Shown here one piece after another: positions 7,131 through 14,392 of a DNA stretch of 14,543 nucleotides (position 1 is its first letter; each line of letters begins with the position of its first letter). The notes beneath the pieces were generated by a model, which saw nothing but the letters and a program-made list of their open reading frames with translations, had not been told where the DNA came from and did not search any database. The DNA lies in the NCBI GenBank assembly GCA_964610175.1, contig CAZSVE010000081.1, positions 1 to 14,543 of the forward strand. Reading direction: 5' to 3'. This stretch comes from CAZSVE01 sp964610175. Its GTDB lineage: Bacteria; Pseudomonadota; Gammaproteobacteria; HK1. The position numbers and the translations under genes were made by a program.

Positions 7131-7422
7131 CTCACCTTCACCTCCCCGAAACTTCGTATGGTCGTGCGGCAGACAGTTCGTGGCTCGACTGTTCGTGACT
7201 GAACCTGGAAGTTCCCCTCGATCATTTATTTATTTCTCGACGGGTATTTCAAGCCGAGCAATCACCAAAGAATGCCCCTGTAGTTCGCGGGGGGCCTCGC
7301 CTTCATGCATCGGTTGCCTCGACGGCAACGAATTGCGTCGAGTCGTCATCGCCCGGCGATGGTGGAGGAGGTCATGGGGAATCGGACATTGCCGTGCGCA
7401 GCGCTTCCGTGGCAATTGTCGA
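7131..7422. other. Gap between convergent dat and hisC; no gene seen
   Basis: I find no supported gene. In many gammaproteobacteria the dacC-dat pair is followed by ybeD, lipB and lipA, but none is visible here. A degenerate 15-bp tandem duplication (GACAGTTCGTGGCTC then GACTGTTCGTGACTG) lies at about 7171-7200, and a small hairpin (GTTGCC/GGCAAC) near 7313-7329. Neither looks like a clear terminator. Confidence 0.5.
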
Positions 7423-8502
7423 TCATAAGAGTGCCTGTAGCGTATCCAAAAACGCCCGATTTTCATGAGGTTTGCCCACGGTTACGCGCAGACAGTTCTT
7501 CAAGAGCGGATGGCTATCATGGAGATTCTTCACCAGGATATTCGACTCCCGGAGCTTGGCATGGATTTCCTCGGCACATTTGGTTCCGGCGCGAAACAGG
7601 ATAAAGTTCGCATGGCTTGCCCAGGCTGTTATCCCATCCATGGCAGCGAGTTCATCGAAGAGGATTTCTCGATCCCGGAGGATCCAGGCGACCTGCTCTT
7701 CGAACACGCCGATGTTTTGCAGGGCAAGGGTGGCACTCACCTGGGTCAGCGTATTGATGTTGTATGGCAGGCGAAGTTTGTTCATCTCGGCTATCCAGGC
7801 CGGGTGCCCCACCGCGAATCCCAGTCGAAGCCCGGCAAAACCCAGCTTCGACAGGGTGCGCAACACAATCAGGTTGGGATGGTCATGGAGCCAATTCATC
7901 TTGCTGGTTTTGGCAAACCACGTGTAGGCCTCATCGATGATCACCAGTCCCGGCGCCTCTGCAAGGATGGCCGATATATCACCGCTATCGAATAACCCTC
8001 CTGTCGGATTGTTGGGATAAGAAAGAAAGATCGCCGCTGGGCGGTATTCCCTTATTGCCTTCAGCATCGCCGCGCCGTCGAGGGAGAAATCGTTTTTCAA
8101 AGGGACGCCGACGAACCTCAACCCCAGGGCAATTGCGATCAGCCGGTACATGGCGAAAGTGGGTTCCGGCGCCAGTATGCAACGGGAAGGCCCCTGCAGC
8201 ATCAACCCGATGAGTTGAATCAACTCATCGGAACCATTGCCCAAGAGGATCTCCATGTCATGGGAGATCTCCATGGTTTCCCGTAATAGCTCCTTCAGGA
8301 CATGGGGCGAAGAGTCGGGATAGCGGTTCATGGAAACCTTTTCAAGCCGTTCCAGGCACGCCTGCCGCAACTCGCTCGGCCATCGATATGGATTTTCCAT
8401 GGCATCCAGTTTGATAACATCGGAACCGTCGGGGACATGGTAGCCGGATAGGGCGCGTACTTCCGGGCGCACCCATTCGTCGATCAGCGTGGTGGGGGAC
8501 AT
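7423..8502 (-). CDS. hisC: Histidinol-phosphate aminotransferase
   Basis: A 359-residue cytoplasmic PLP enzyme of the class I/II fold, converting imidazole-acetol phosphate to histidinol phosphate in histidine synthesis. Residues 88-93 GNGSDE bind the cofactor phosphate region. YPNNPTG (162-168) and DEAY (190-193) contribute substrate and PLP contacts. Lys219 in RTLSKLGFAGLRLG is the Schiff-base lysine. RVTVGKPHEN near the end holds the usual C-terminal substrate-carboxylate Arg. A longer frame exists to a TTG at 8541, but the extra 13 residues are unlike the family. ATG 8502 (MSPTTLIDEWVRPEV) with GAGA upstream is chosen. No other his genes lie nearby. It is divergent from the UDP-sugar genes. 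A paralogue acting on another aromatic or phosphorylated substrate cannot be excluded. Confidence 0.9.
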   Translation of the reverse strand: MSPTTLIDEWVRPEVRALSGYHVPDGSDVIKLDAMENPYRWPSELRQACLERLEKVSMNRYPDSSPHVLKELLRETMEISHDMEILLGNGSDELIQLIGLMLQGPSRCILAPEPTFAMYRLIAIALGLRFVGVPLKNDFSLDGAAMLKAIREYRPAAIFLSYPNNPTGGLFDSGDISAILAEAPGLVIIDEAYTWFAKTSKMNWLHDHPNLIVLRTLSKLGFAGLRLGFAVGHPAWIAEMNKLRLPYNINTLTQVSATLALQNIGVFEEQVAWILRDREILFDELAAMDGITAWASHANFILFRAGTKCAEEIHAKLRESNILVKNLHDSHPLLKNCLRVTVGKPHENRAFLDTLQALL

Positions 8503-8620
8503 GACTATTCTCGCATATGAGAGGAACGGGAAATAAAACAAAATATTCGGAAAGGACTTATCTACTTACTGATTTGGCCTTCGAATCTGTCAGCTGGAAG
8601 TAGAAATGTCAACATGGCCT

Positions 8621-8728
8621 GGCGAAGCTTCGCTTCGAGCCGATGAAGCGTGATCTGGCATCCGTCAAGGCAAAATCGTTTTGGTAAATGGCGACTCATT
8701 TGCGGATGATGAGCGGGAAATAAACAAA
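8621..8728 (-). repeat. Dispersed ~107-bp intergenic repeat, copy 6
   Basis: Read on the minus strand it runs from GTTTGTTTATTTCCCGCTC through CAAATGAGTCGCCATTTAC, GATGCCAGATCACGCTTC and TCGGCTCGAAGCG to the intact GCGAAGCTTCGC. It occupies most of the divergent gap between hisC and the epimerase gene, so any promoters for either gene must overlap or flank it. Confidence 0.8.
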
Positions 8729-8785
8729 CGACTCCCCTACATGCCTACCCTTGAATCGACTTCGGCACGCTTTACTCCCTTGGGG

Positions 8786-9812
8786 ATGGAATCGAAAAAA
8801 TCCTCGTAACGGGAGCAGCAGGCTTTATCGGCGCTGCCCTGTCCAGGCACCTACTCGACAGGGGTAGTCAGGTGATCGGCATCGATAACCTGAATGACTA
8901 TTACGACGTTTCGTTGAAGGAAGCTCGCCTGGAGCGGTTGACAGAATACGAGAATTTCCGTTTTATCAAGCTGGATATCGCGCATCGCGATGCGGTCTCG
9001 CGGCTGTTCGCCCATGAAAGGCCCACCCCATGTCGTCAACCTGGCGGCCCAGGCAGGCGTACGCTATTCATTGAAAAATCCCCATGCCTATATCGACGCC
9101 AACATCGTCGGTTTTTTGAATATCCTGGAGGGATGCAGATATTGGGATATCGCGCATCTGGTATATACCTCTTCCAGTTCCGTCTATGGTGCCAATATGC
9201 AACTTCCATTTCGTGTGGACCACAGTGTGGACCACCCCATCTCGCTGTACGCGGCCACAAAAAAAAGCAATGAGCTAATGGCCCACTGCTATAGTCATTT
9301 GTATGGTTTTCCTACGACGGGATTGCGATTTTTTACGGTCTGTGGCCCCTGGGGCCGTCCCGACATGGCCTTTTTCGCTTTTACGCGCAATATCCTCGCC
9401 GATAAACCCATCGATGTATTCAATTTCGGCAAACATCGGAGAGACTTTACCTACATCGACGATATCGTCGAGGCCCTCGTTCGAATCCTGGTGACGCCGG
9501 CCGCACCCAATGAGGCATGGTTCGGGGAAAACCAAGATCCCGCTACCAGTTCCGCCCCATACCGGCTCTACAATATCGGTAATAACCGCACCGTCGATTT
9601 GGAAGACTATATTGGGTTGTTGGAAAAGGCCCTTGGCAAAAAGGCAAAACGGAACCTGTTACCGTTACGAGAAGGGGATGTAGTCGATACCATGGCGGAT
9701 GTCGATGAATCTAGCGAGAGATTTCGGCCATCGCCCACGAACCCCCGTGAAGGTGGGAATAGAGCGATTCGTGGCGTGGTATCGGGGGTATTACGGAGAA
9801 AGCGTGGATTGA
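8786..9812 (+). pseudogene. UDP-glucuronate 4-epimerase, interrupted by three single-base indels
   Basis: The gene encodes an extended SDR epimerase (UDP-glucuronate to UDP-galacturonate, for surface polysaccharide), but its frame is broken three times. ATG 8786 begins MESKK, then one A is missing from the A-run at 8795-8800; the next frame continues ILVTGAAGFIG (NAD-binding GxxGxxG) and DNLNDYYD to FAHERPT. One extra C in 9026-9029 then shifts back into HVVNLAAQAGVRYSL, TSSSSVYG, YAATK (catalytic Tyr/Lys, 9248-9262) and RDFTYIDD. One extra base near 9708-9710 shifts again: the proper end reads ARDFGHRPRTPVKVGIERF, then VAWYRGYYGESVD and stop TGA 9810-9812. Repaired length is about 341 residues, normal for the family. 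ATG 8741 is an alternative in-frame start. All three sites are one-base changes, so sequencing error and true decay are both possible. Confidence 0.85.
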
Positions 9813-11134
9813 ACATCACCATCATCGGTACCGGATATGTGGGTCTGGTCTCCGGAGTCTGCTTCGCGGAGTTTGGCAACCAAGTTGTCTGCGTGGATGT
9901 GGACGGGCATAAGCTTGGTAACCTGAACCAGGGAAAGGCTCCCTTTTATGAGCCGGGACTCCATGATCTACTCTCGCGTAACATCGAAGCCGGACGACTG
10001 CACTTCTCCAGTGATTTTTCCGCATCGGTCGGCGCAGCCGATATCGTCCTTATCGCAGTGGGAACGCCGCCTCGTCGGGGAGACGGTCATGCCGATTTGT
10101 CCCACGTCTTCGAGGCAGCCCGGATGATCGCGCCGCACCTTGTGGGATATACCGTGGTAGTCGATAAATCCACGGTCCCGGTCGGCACGGCCCGGCAGGT
10201 GCACCGGATCATTCGGAACATGAATCCCACGGCCGATTTCGACGTTGCGGCCAACCCGGAGTTTCTACGGGAAGGGAGCGCGATTTCCGACTTCATGCAT
10301 CCCGACCGAGTGATTATCGGCGTGAAGAACGCGCGCGCCGAGGCCTCTTTGCGGGAGCTGTATCGGCCATTGCACTTGGCCAAGACACCCCTCCTTATCA
10401 CCAATCCGGAAACGGCCGAGCTCATCAAATACACATCCAATGCATTTCTCGCCACCAAGATAACCTTTATCAATGAGATCTCTGCCCTGTGCGAAGCCGT
10501 GGGCGCGGACGTGCATGCGGTCGCCCAGGGCATGGGGGCGGACAACCGCATCGGATACGAATCTCTACAAGTGGGTCCGGGCTACGGGGGTTCCTGTCTC
10601 CCCAAGGATACCCTGGCCCTGATCAGAACCGCCCGGGATCGTGATACGCCGCTTCGAATCGTAGAGGCGGTAGTGGAAGCGAACATGACCCAAAAGATAC
10701 GCATGGTAAAAAAGATCAGGCAGGCACTTGGGGGCAACGAGGCGGGAAAACGATTAGCGGTGTTGGGGCTTACCTTCAAACCGGAAACCGATGACATGCG
10801 CGAGGCGCCGACGCTGACTATTTTGCCTCCCCTATTAAAGGGCGGGGCGCAGATTCGCGCCCACGACCCGCGCGGCATGGAAAAAGCAAGGAATCTTTTG
10901 GAAGGCATCCATTATTGTGAAGATCTCAATGAGGCAACGGTTGGGGTCGATGCTGTCATCTTGCTTACCGAATGGAACGCATACCGGGCGCTTGATCTGG
11001 AACGGATACGGAAGATCATGCGGGGCAATGTATTCATCGATCTACGCAATGTATATGAGCCGGATCGAATGAAAGAGGCCGGTTTTGCGTACTTTTGTGT
11101 CGGACGACCTGATCTCGGTCCGAAAATGGATTGA
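9809..11134 (+). CDS. ugd: UDP-glucose 6-dehydrogenase
   Basis: A 441-residue cytoplasmic enzyme that oxidises UDP-glucose to UDP-glucuronate with NAD, the substrate of the neighbouring epimerase. The start is TTG 9809, which places the family N-terminus (NITIIGTGYVGLVSG, the NAD-binding motif) exactly and overlaps the epimerase stop as TTGA, with GGAG at 9795-9798. Further motifs: KSTVPVGTA (120-128), NPEFLREGSAISDFMHPDR (149-167), TAELIKYTSNAFLATK (202-217), and catalytic Cys263 in GYGGSCLPKD with Lys266 and Asp267. The UDP-binding C-terminal domain follows (LGLTFKPETDDMREAP, LLTEWNAYR). Because of the last frameshift in the epimerase gene, the reading frame is open upstream to 8990 and looks like a 714-residue fusion. 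That fusion is not real: the epimerase tail is found in another frame, ending at 9812. Confidence 0.92.
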   Translation: MNITIIGTGYVGLVSGVCFAEFGNQVVCVDVDGHKLGNLNQGKAPFYEPGLHDLLSRNIEAGRLHFSSDFSASVGAADIVLIAVGTPPRRGDGHADLSHVFEAARMIAPHLVGYTVVVDKSTVPVGTARQVHRIIRNMNPTADFDVAANPEFLREGSAISDFMHPDRVIIGVKNARAEASLRELYRPLHLAKTPLLITNPETAELIKYTSNAFLATKITFINEISALCEAVGADVHAVAQGMGADNRIGYESLQVGPGYGGSCLPKDTLALIRTARDRDTPLRIVEAVVEANMTQKIRMVKKIRQALGGNEAGKRLAVLGLTFKPETDDMREAPTLTILPPLLKGGAQIRAHDPRGMEKARNLLEGIHYCEDLNEATVGVDAVILLTEWNAYRALDLERIRKIMRGNVFIDLRNVYEPDRMKEAGFAYFCVGRPDLGPKMD

Positions 11135-11148
11135 TAAGCGGCTTCCAC

Positions 11149-11155
11149 GGAGGAG
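11149..11155 (+). promoter_or_regulatory. Orphan strong Shine-Dalgarno sequence GGAGGAG
   Basis: GGAGGAG lies 15 bp after the ugd stop, but the next usable starts are 20 (TTG 11176) and 35 (ATG 11191) bases away, too far for direct use. A small inverted repeat AAATAG/CTATTT (11158-11172) follows it. It may be the former ribosome-binding site of a gene displaced by insertion of the AT-rich TIR gene. Confidence 0.35.
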
Positions 11156-11190
11156 AAAAATAGGCTCTATTTCAATTGAGTACAATTATT

Positions 11191-13293
11191 ATGTCTAACA
11201 ATAAATATCCCATCGCGTTCTTATCATATTCCCGATTCGACGACAAAGCTGAGAATTCCTATTTAACAAAATTCTGCAAAAAACTTAGCCAGACAGTTGA
11301 GCAATATACGGGAGATGAATTTCGAATATTCCAAGATATTAAGAACATTGATTGGGGAGGACATTGGGAAGATAAAATCCAAGCAGCTATTGATGAAGTA
11401 TTTTTTCTTATTCCGATAATTACTCCAAAATTCTTTAAAAGAAAAGCATGCCGTGACGAGGTAGAGCGCTTTCGGTATCGTGAGCGAGTCTTTACCAGAA
11501 ATGATTTAATCCTTCCAATATACTTTATTGATTGCCCTATTCTTCACAATGAATCCGCTCGTGAATCTGACACTATCGCAAAACTTATATATTCACGGCA
11601 ATGGGAGGACTGGCGAGAACTTCGATTTCAGAACTTGAATAGTCCAACATCATTAAGAGCCTTTTCTAGACTTGCAATTCGACTCCGAGATGCAATCGCA
11701 ACTGAGTCTGAAATTAGTCTGCCGGATGAGAATGTAAAAAAAGAATCGCTAGCAACACGCCTAATATTTCCTTACTTACATCATTATAAACAAAGCCTAA
11801 ATTTATCTATAAGTATGACATTTACGATCGTTAGTGGAGAGGGGCCAGATCAAAAGATACCAGGAGTGCAATTTCCAGGCCCAGGAGCAGTGAAAAGAGC
11901 TGAAGCTGGACTAATGGCGTTGGGGATAAAAGCGGGTTTTGAGGATGAACAGCTAATGCTTGTGAATGCTACTCGAGATTTTACAAAACTTGAGATGGAA
12001 CAAGGGTATATCTGTACCATCGCTTCACCAGCTGTCAATCCATACACTGACCACATTCTTAATCAAATAACAAATAACACGATCGGTAGCGACCATATGA
12101 GATTTGTTATTGATGGTTACCCAGAGCAACCTGTTCGGCTTTCTCTGAGCAAGTGGCTTCTAGACAGAAAGGAGATGGAATACTTACCTAGTGATACCTA
12201 TGATTTATATGGAGAGAAAATTCTTTTTTATCCCCGTATTACTTCCGATAAGCTTGAAGGAATTGACTATGGTCTCCTCGTACGAAGAGTTATAAAGCAA
12301 GGTGAAATTCCACAACTCCAAATCGTACTTGCAGGGTGTAAGAATTATGGTACCTGGGCCGCCTACCTCGCAGCGACTAACGAAGCCTTAATTGAAGTGA
12401 TCCTAAAACGTTCAGGGATAGTCTTAGCGGACTTAGAGTCTGAACGAACGATTTGGGCTCTATTAAAGGGTGTGGGTCATGGCGGTCTTCTTGATCCGAA
12501 AGATGTTTCCGTTATTTCCTGTGGTTTCCTGGGGCCTTCTAGTCATCGACTGGTTCCCACACCAGCAACCAACAATACTGTCACGGATCTTGAGATTCTC
12601 CAGTTCAATGTCAATCGCACTGGTTATTTGTCCTGTGGGATAGCTGATATACGTAACATTTACCAAAATCATGAAAGTTCGGTACCTTATAAAGTAACCT
12701 TTGTATATAAAGATGGATATGATTCTGTTGCCATTCTCCTATACTTCATTCGTGATAAACATATCCACGTTGGTACAATCGAAAATCTTCGACCTGCACT
12801 GCATATCCGCAAATTATTCAATCTGCCCAAAAGAGATGAAAAAGAATATGTATATTTTCGAGGAATAATTGCAGGTGCATTGGAGAAACTCGAAGATAAC
12901 GGGGGTGAATATGTGAATAGGCGGGCAGCCCAGGAGATAATGGAAGAATCTGGTTTCAAAGCAGACTCTAAAAAGATTGTAGATCTCGGATCGTATTTCG
13001 TATCTCCTGGATATTGCCTTGAGAGAATGTTCCTTCGAGCATATGAGCTAGAGGATTTTAAGCAAGAGATTATCCAAGGTGATGGAACTTTATACGAGGA
13101 GGGCATAAGGGTAATATTTCACGAAGTACGTGATGTTTTATCATTTTATTCTGACGGAACATTCGAAGATCCAAAAACAGAAATTGCCATTAGACGCCTA
13201 TGTTCTAAACTTGGTTATATTCCAGAAATAGATATGTGGTATAACGAGTTAGATATCTCTACTAGGAAGAAATACAGAAGATTATTTCCATAG
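11191..13293 (+). CDS. TIR domain - unassigned central domain - Nudix hydrolase (NUDT14-like) fusion protein
   Basis: A 700-residue soluble-looking protein. Residues 6-165 form a TIR domain: IAFLSYSR (first strand), FQDI, WEDKIQAAI, FLIPIITPKFF and ACRDE, whose Glu90 sits where bacterial TIR NADases have their catalytic glutamate. Residues about 185-425 are an alpha/beta region I cannot name, with ASPAVNP (278-284), DYGLLVRR and AGCKNYGTWAA (381-391). Residues about 500-650 form a Nudix domain: DSVAILLY, ENLRPALH and a Nudix box ending QEIMEESGF (Gln581 replaces the usual Arg; Glu582, Glu585 and Glu586 are kept), then GSYFVSPGYCLERMF. This pattern resembles NUDT14-type ADP-ribose/UDP-sugar diphosphatases. 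By eye the gene is much AT-richer than its flanks, suggesting transfer. ATG 11191 is preferred to TTG 11176 because it immediately precedes the TIR fold, but neither start has a good ribosome-binding site. A role in nucleotide-based defence is inferred. Confidence 0.85.
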   Translation: MSNNKYPIAFLSYSRFDDKAENSYLTKFCKKLSQTVEQYTGDEFRIFQDIKNIDWGGHWEDKIQAAIDEVFFLIPIITPKFFKRKACRDEVERFRYRERVFTRNDLILPIYFIDCPILHNESARESDTIAKLIYSRQWEDWRELRFQNLNSPTSLRAFSRLAIRLRDAIATESEISLPDENVKKESLATRLIFPYLHHYKQSLNLSISMTFTIVSGEGPDQKIPGVQFPGPGAVKRAEAGLMALGIKAGFEDEQLMLVNATRDFTKLEMEQGYICTIASPAVNPYTDHILNQITNNTIGSDHMRFVIDGYPEQPVRLSLSKWLLDRKEMEYLPSDTYDLYGEKILFYPRITSDKLEGIDYGLLVRRVIKQGEIPQLQIVLAGCKNYGTWAAYLAATNEALIEVILKRSGIVLADLESERTIWALLKGVGHGGLLDPKDVSVISCGFLGPSSHRLVPTPATNNTVTDLEILQFNVNRTGYLSCGIADIRNIYQNHESSVPYKVTFVYKDGYDSVAILLYFIRDKHIHVGTIENLRPALHIRKLFNLPKRDEKEYVYFRGIIAGALEKLEDNGGEYVNRRAAQEIMEESGFKADSKKIVDLGSYFVSPGYCLERMFLRAYELEDFKQEIIQGDGTLYEEGIRVIFHEVRDVLSFYSDGTFEDPKTEIAIRRLCSKLGYIPEIDMWYNELDISTRKKYRRLFP

Positions 13294-13349
13294 GGAGACA
13301 CTACCCAAATTTAGTTTCTAAGAGTCAAAGAACTGCCGCACAAAAGCTT

Positions 13350-14257
13350 GTGTCCACCGCAGCCGTCCTTTCCAACCCACCGTTACGTCAATTGCGCAAC
13401 GCGGATCTTTCCCTCGAGAAACTCGCCGAGGAATATGATCGTCTAGCACGAGAGGAAGCTCGGCGTTGGGACGAGATAGATCGCAAGGGCGAGATCGGCT
13501 ATGCCGATGTCTTCGAGCGCATTGCTGATCGACACAGGGACCGAATTGCCGTTATCGAGGTTTCATCCAACCAATCCTATACCCTCACGGAATTGGATCG
13601 GGCTGCGGATAGGATCGCCCATTGGGTCCATGCCCATTTCGACCTGGACCGGATTGGAATGAACCAAGTTGGAATGTACGATAAAAACGGTTTTGGCTTT
13701 CTTGCCGCGGTATCGGGACTCGCCAAGGCGGGGAGATCGGCGGTGCTATTCAATCAGCGCGAGCCACCCCGCAGTGTGGCCCGGTTGGCCGGACGTTATG
13801 GCATCGACCGGATTTTGGGCAATCCTGTGCCGGGCATTTTATCCCAGGAAATCCCGCCGCTCCTGAAGCGAGACTGGTCGGGTAGGGTGCCAAGGACGTG
13901 GCGCCGAAGCGTGGATCGGGAGGATCCGGTTGCCATCATCTTCACCAGCGGCACCAGTGGCGTCGAAAAACCCGCTCTCTTCAGCCACCGGCGCATGATC
14001 GGCGCGGGGCCTGCCTGGCCTGGTCATTGCGGACCGATATGGGAGAACAGGACCGCTGCTACATCACGTTGCCGCTTTGTCACGGCAACGCCCTGGCCGT
14101 GGCCTTTTCCAGTTGTCTCATGGTCGGTGCATCGGCGGTGATTCGGGAGAGGTTCTCGGTGCGCGATTTCCTCCCGGATATTCGGCGATTTCGGTGCACC
14201 ACCATGATCTATGTCGGCGAACTGTGGCGCTATCTGTTGGCCGGTTCATCCGACTAA
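13350..14257 (+). pseudogene. AMP-binding acyl-CoA synthetase (FATP/very-long-chain type), frameshifted and truncated
   Basis: The N-terminal half of an adenylate-forming enzyme, which activates a fatty or other carboxylic acid with ATP and CoA. From GTG 13350 the frame reads through ADVFERIADRHRDRIAVIE and YTLTELDRAADRIAHWV to the ATP-binding loop IIFTSGTSGVEKP (TSGTSG at residues 199-204) and SHRRMIGAG. One G is then missing from the run at 14006-14009. The proper sequence continues in another frame (ACLAWSLRTDMGEQDRCYIT, LPLCHGNALAV, TMIYVGELWRYLLAG) and stops at 14257 after foreign sequence replaces the gene at about 14240. Roughly 300 of the usual ~600 residues remain, without the C-terminal lid. 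No Shine-Dalgarno sequence precedes the GTG, consistent with insertion of the TIR gene upstream. Certainly non-functional as it stands, unless the frame error is technical and the end lies elsewhere. Confidence 0.8.
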
Positions 14258-14344
14258 AGCGTACTTTGTTTCATGGAGGCCCTTGATTTTCAACTTGAGG
14301 AAATCCATATCTCGAAATCCATAAGCCATTTTTTGAAGGGTTTT
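14246..14344 (-). mobile_element. Transposase C-terminal remnant (DDE type, family uncertain)
   Basis: The last ~32 codons on the minus strand read TLQKMAYGFRDMDFLKLKIK and then GLHETKYALVG, ending at TGA 14248-14246. This looks like the conserved tail of a DDE transposase, possibly ISL3/IS204-like, but I cannot fix the family. The stop codon lies within a few bases of where the acyl-CoA synthetase homology ends, as expected at an insertion-sequence end. The rest of the element is missing: at about 14345 the sequence switches to a RAYT start. No terminal inverted repeat can be confirmed from one end. Confidence 0.55.
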
Positions 14345-14392
14345 AAAATAACACCCACCCGGTACATAATAAGCACGACGATAATAGCTCAT
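14345..14392 (-). pseudogene. REP-associated tyrosine transposase (RAYT), N-terminal fragment
   Basis: From ATG 14392 on the minus strand the protein begins MSYYRRAYYVPGGCYF, which matches the conserved opening of RAYT (Y1/TnpA-REP) proteins, usually YRRxYVPGGxYFFT. After 16 codons the frame runs straight into the transposase tail described above, so the HxH nuclease region and catalytic tyrosine are absent. GGGGGAAAG lies immediately upstream. RAYTs cut and join at palindromic REP sequences. A full copy elsewhere in the genome would be a candidate mover for the palindromic repeats in this window (inference). Confidence 0.55.

Noticed and set aside
8990..11134. A single 714-residue epimerase-dehydrogenase fusion protein
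   Set aside because: The true epimerase C-terminus is found in a different frame ending at TGA 9812, and the dehydrogenase starts normally at TTG 9809; the joint is created by a one-base indel near 9708-9710.
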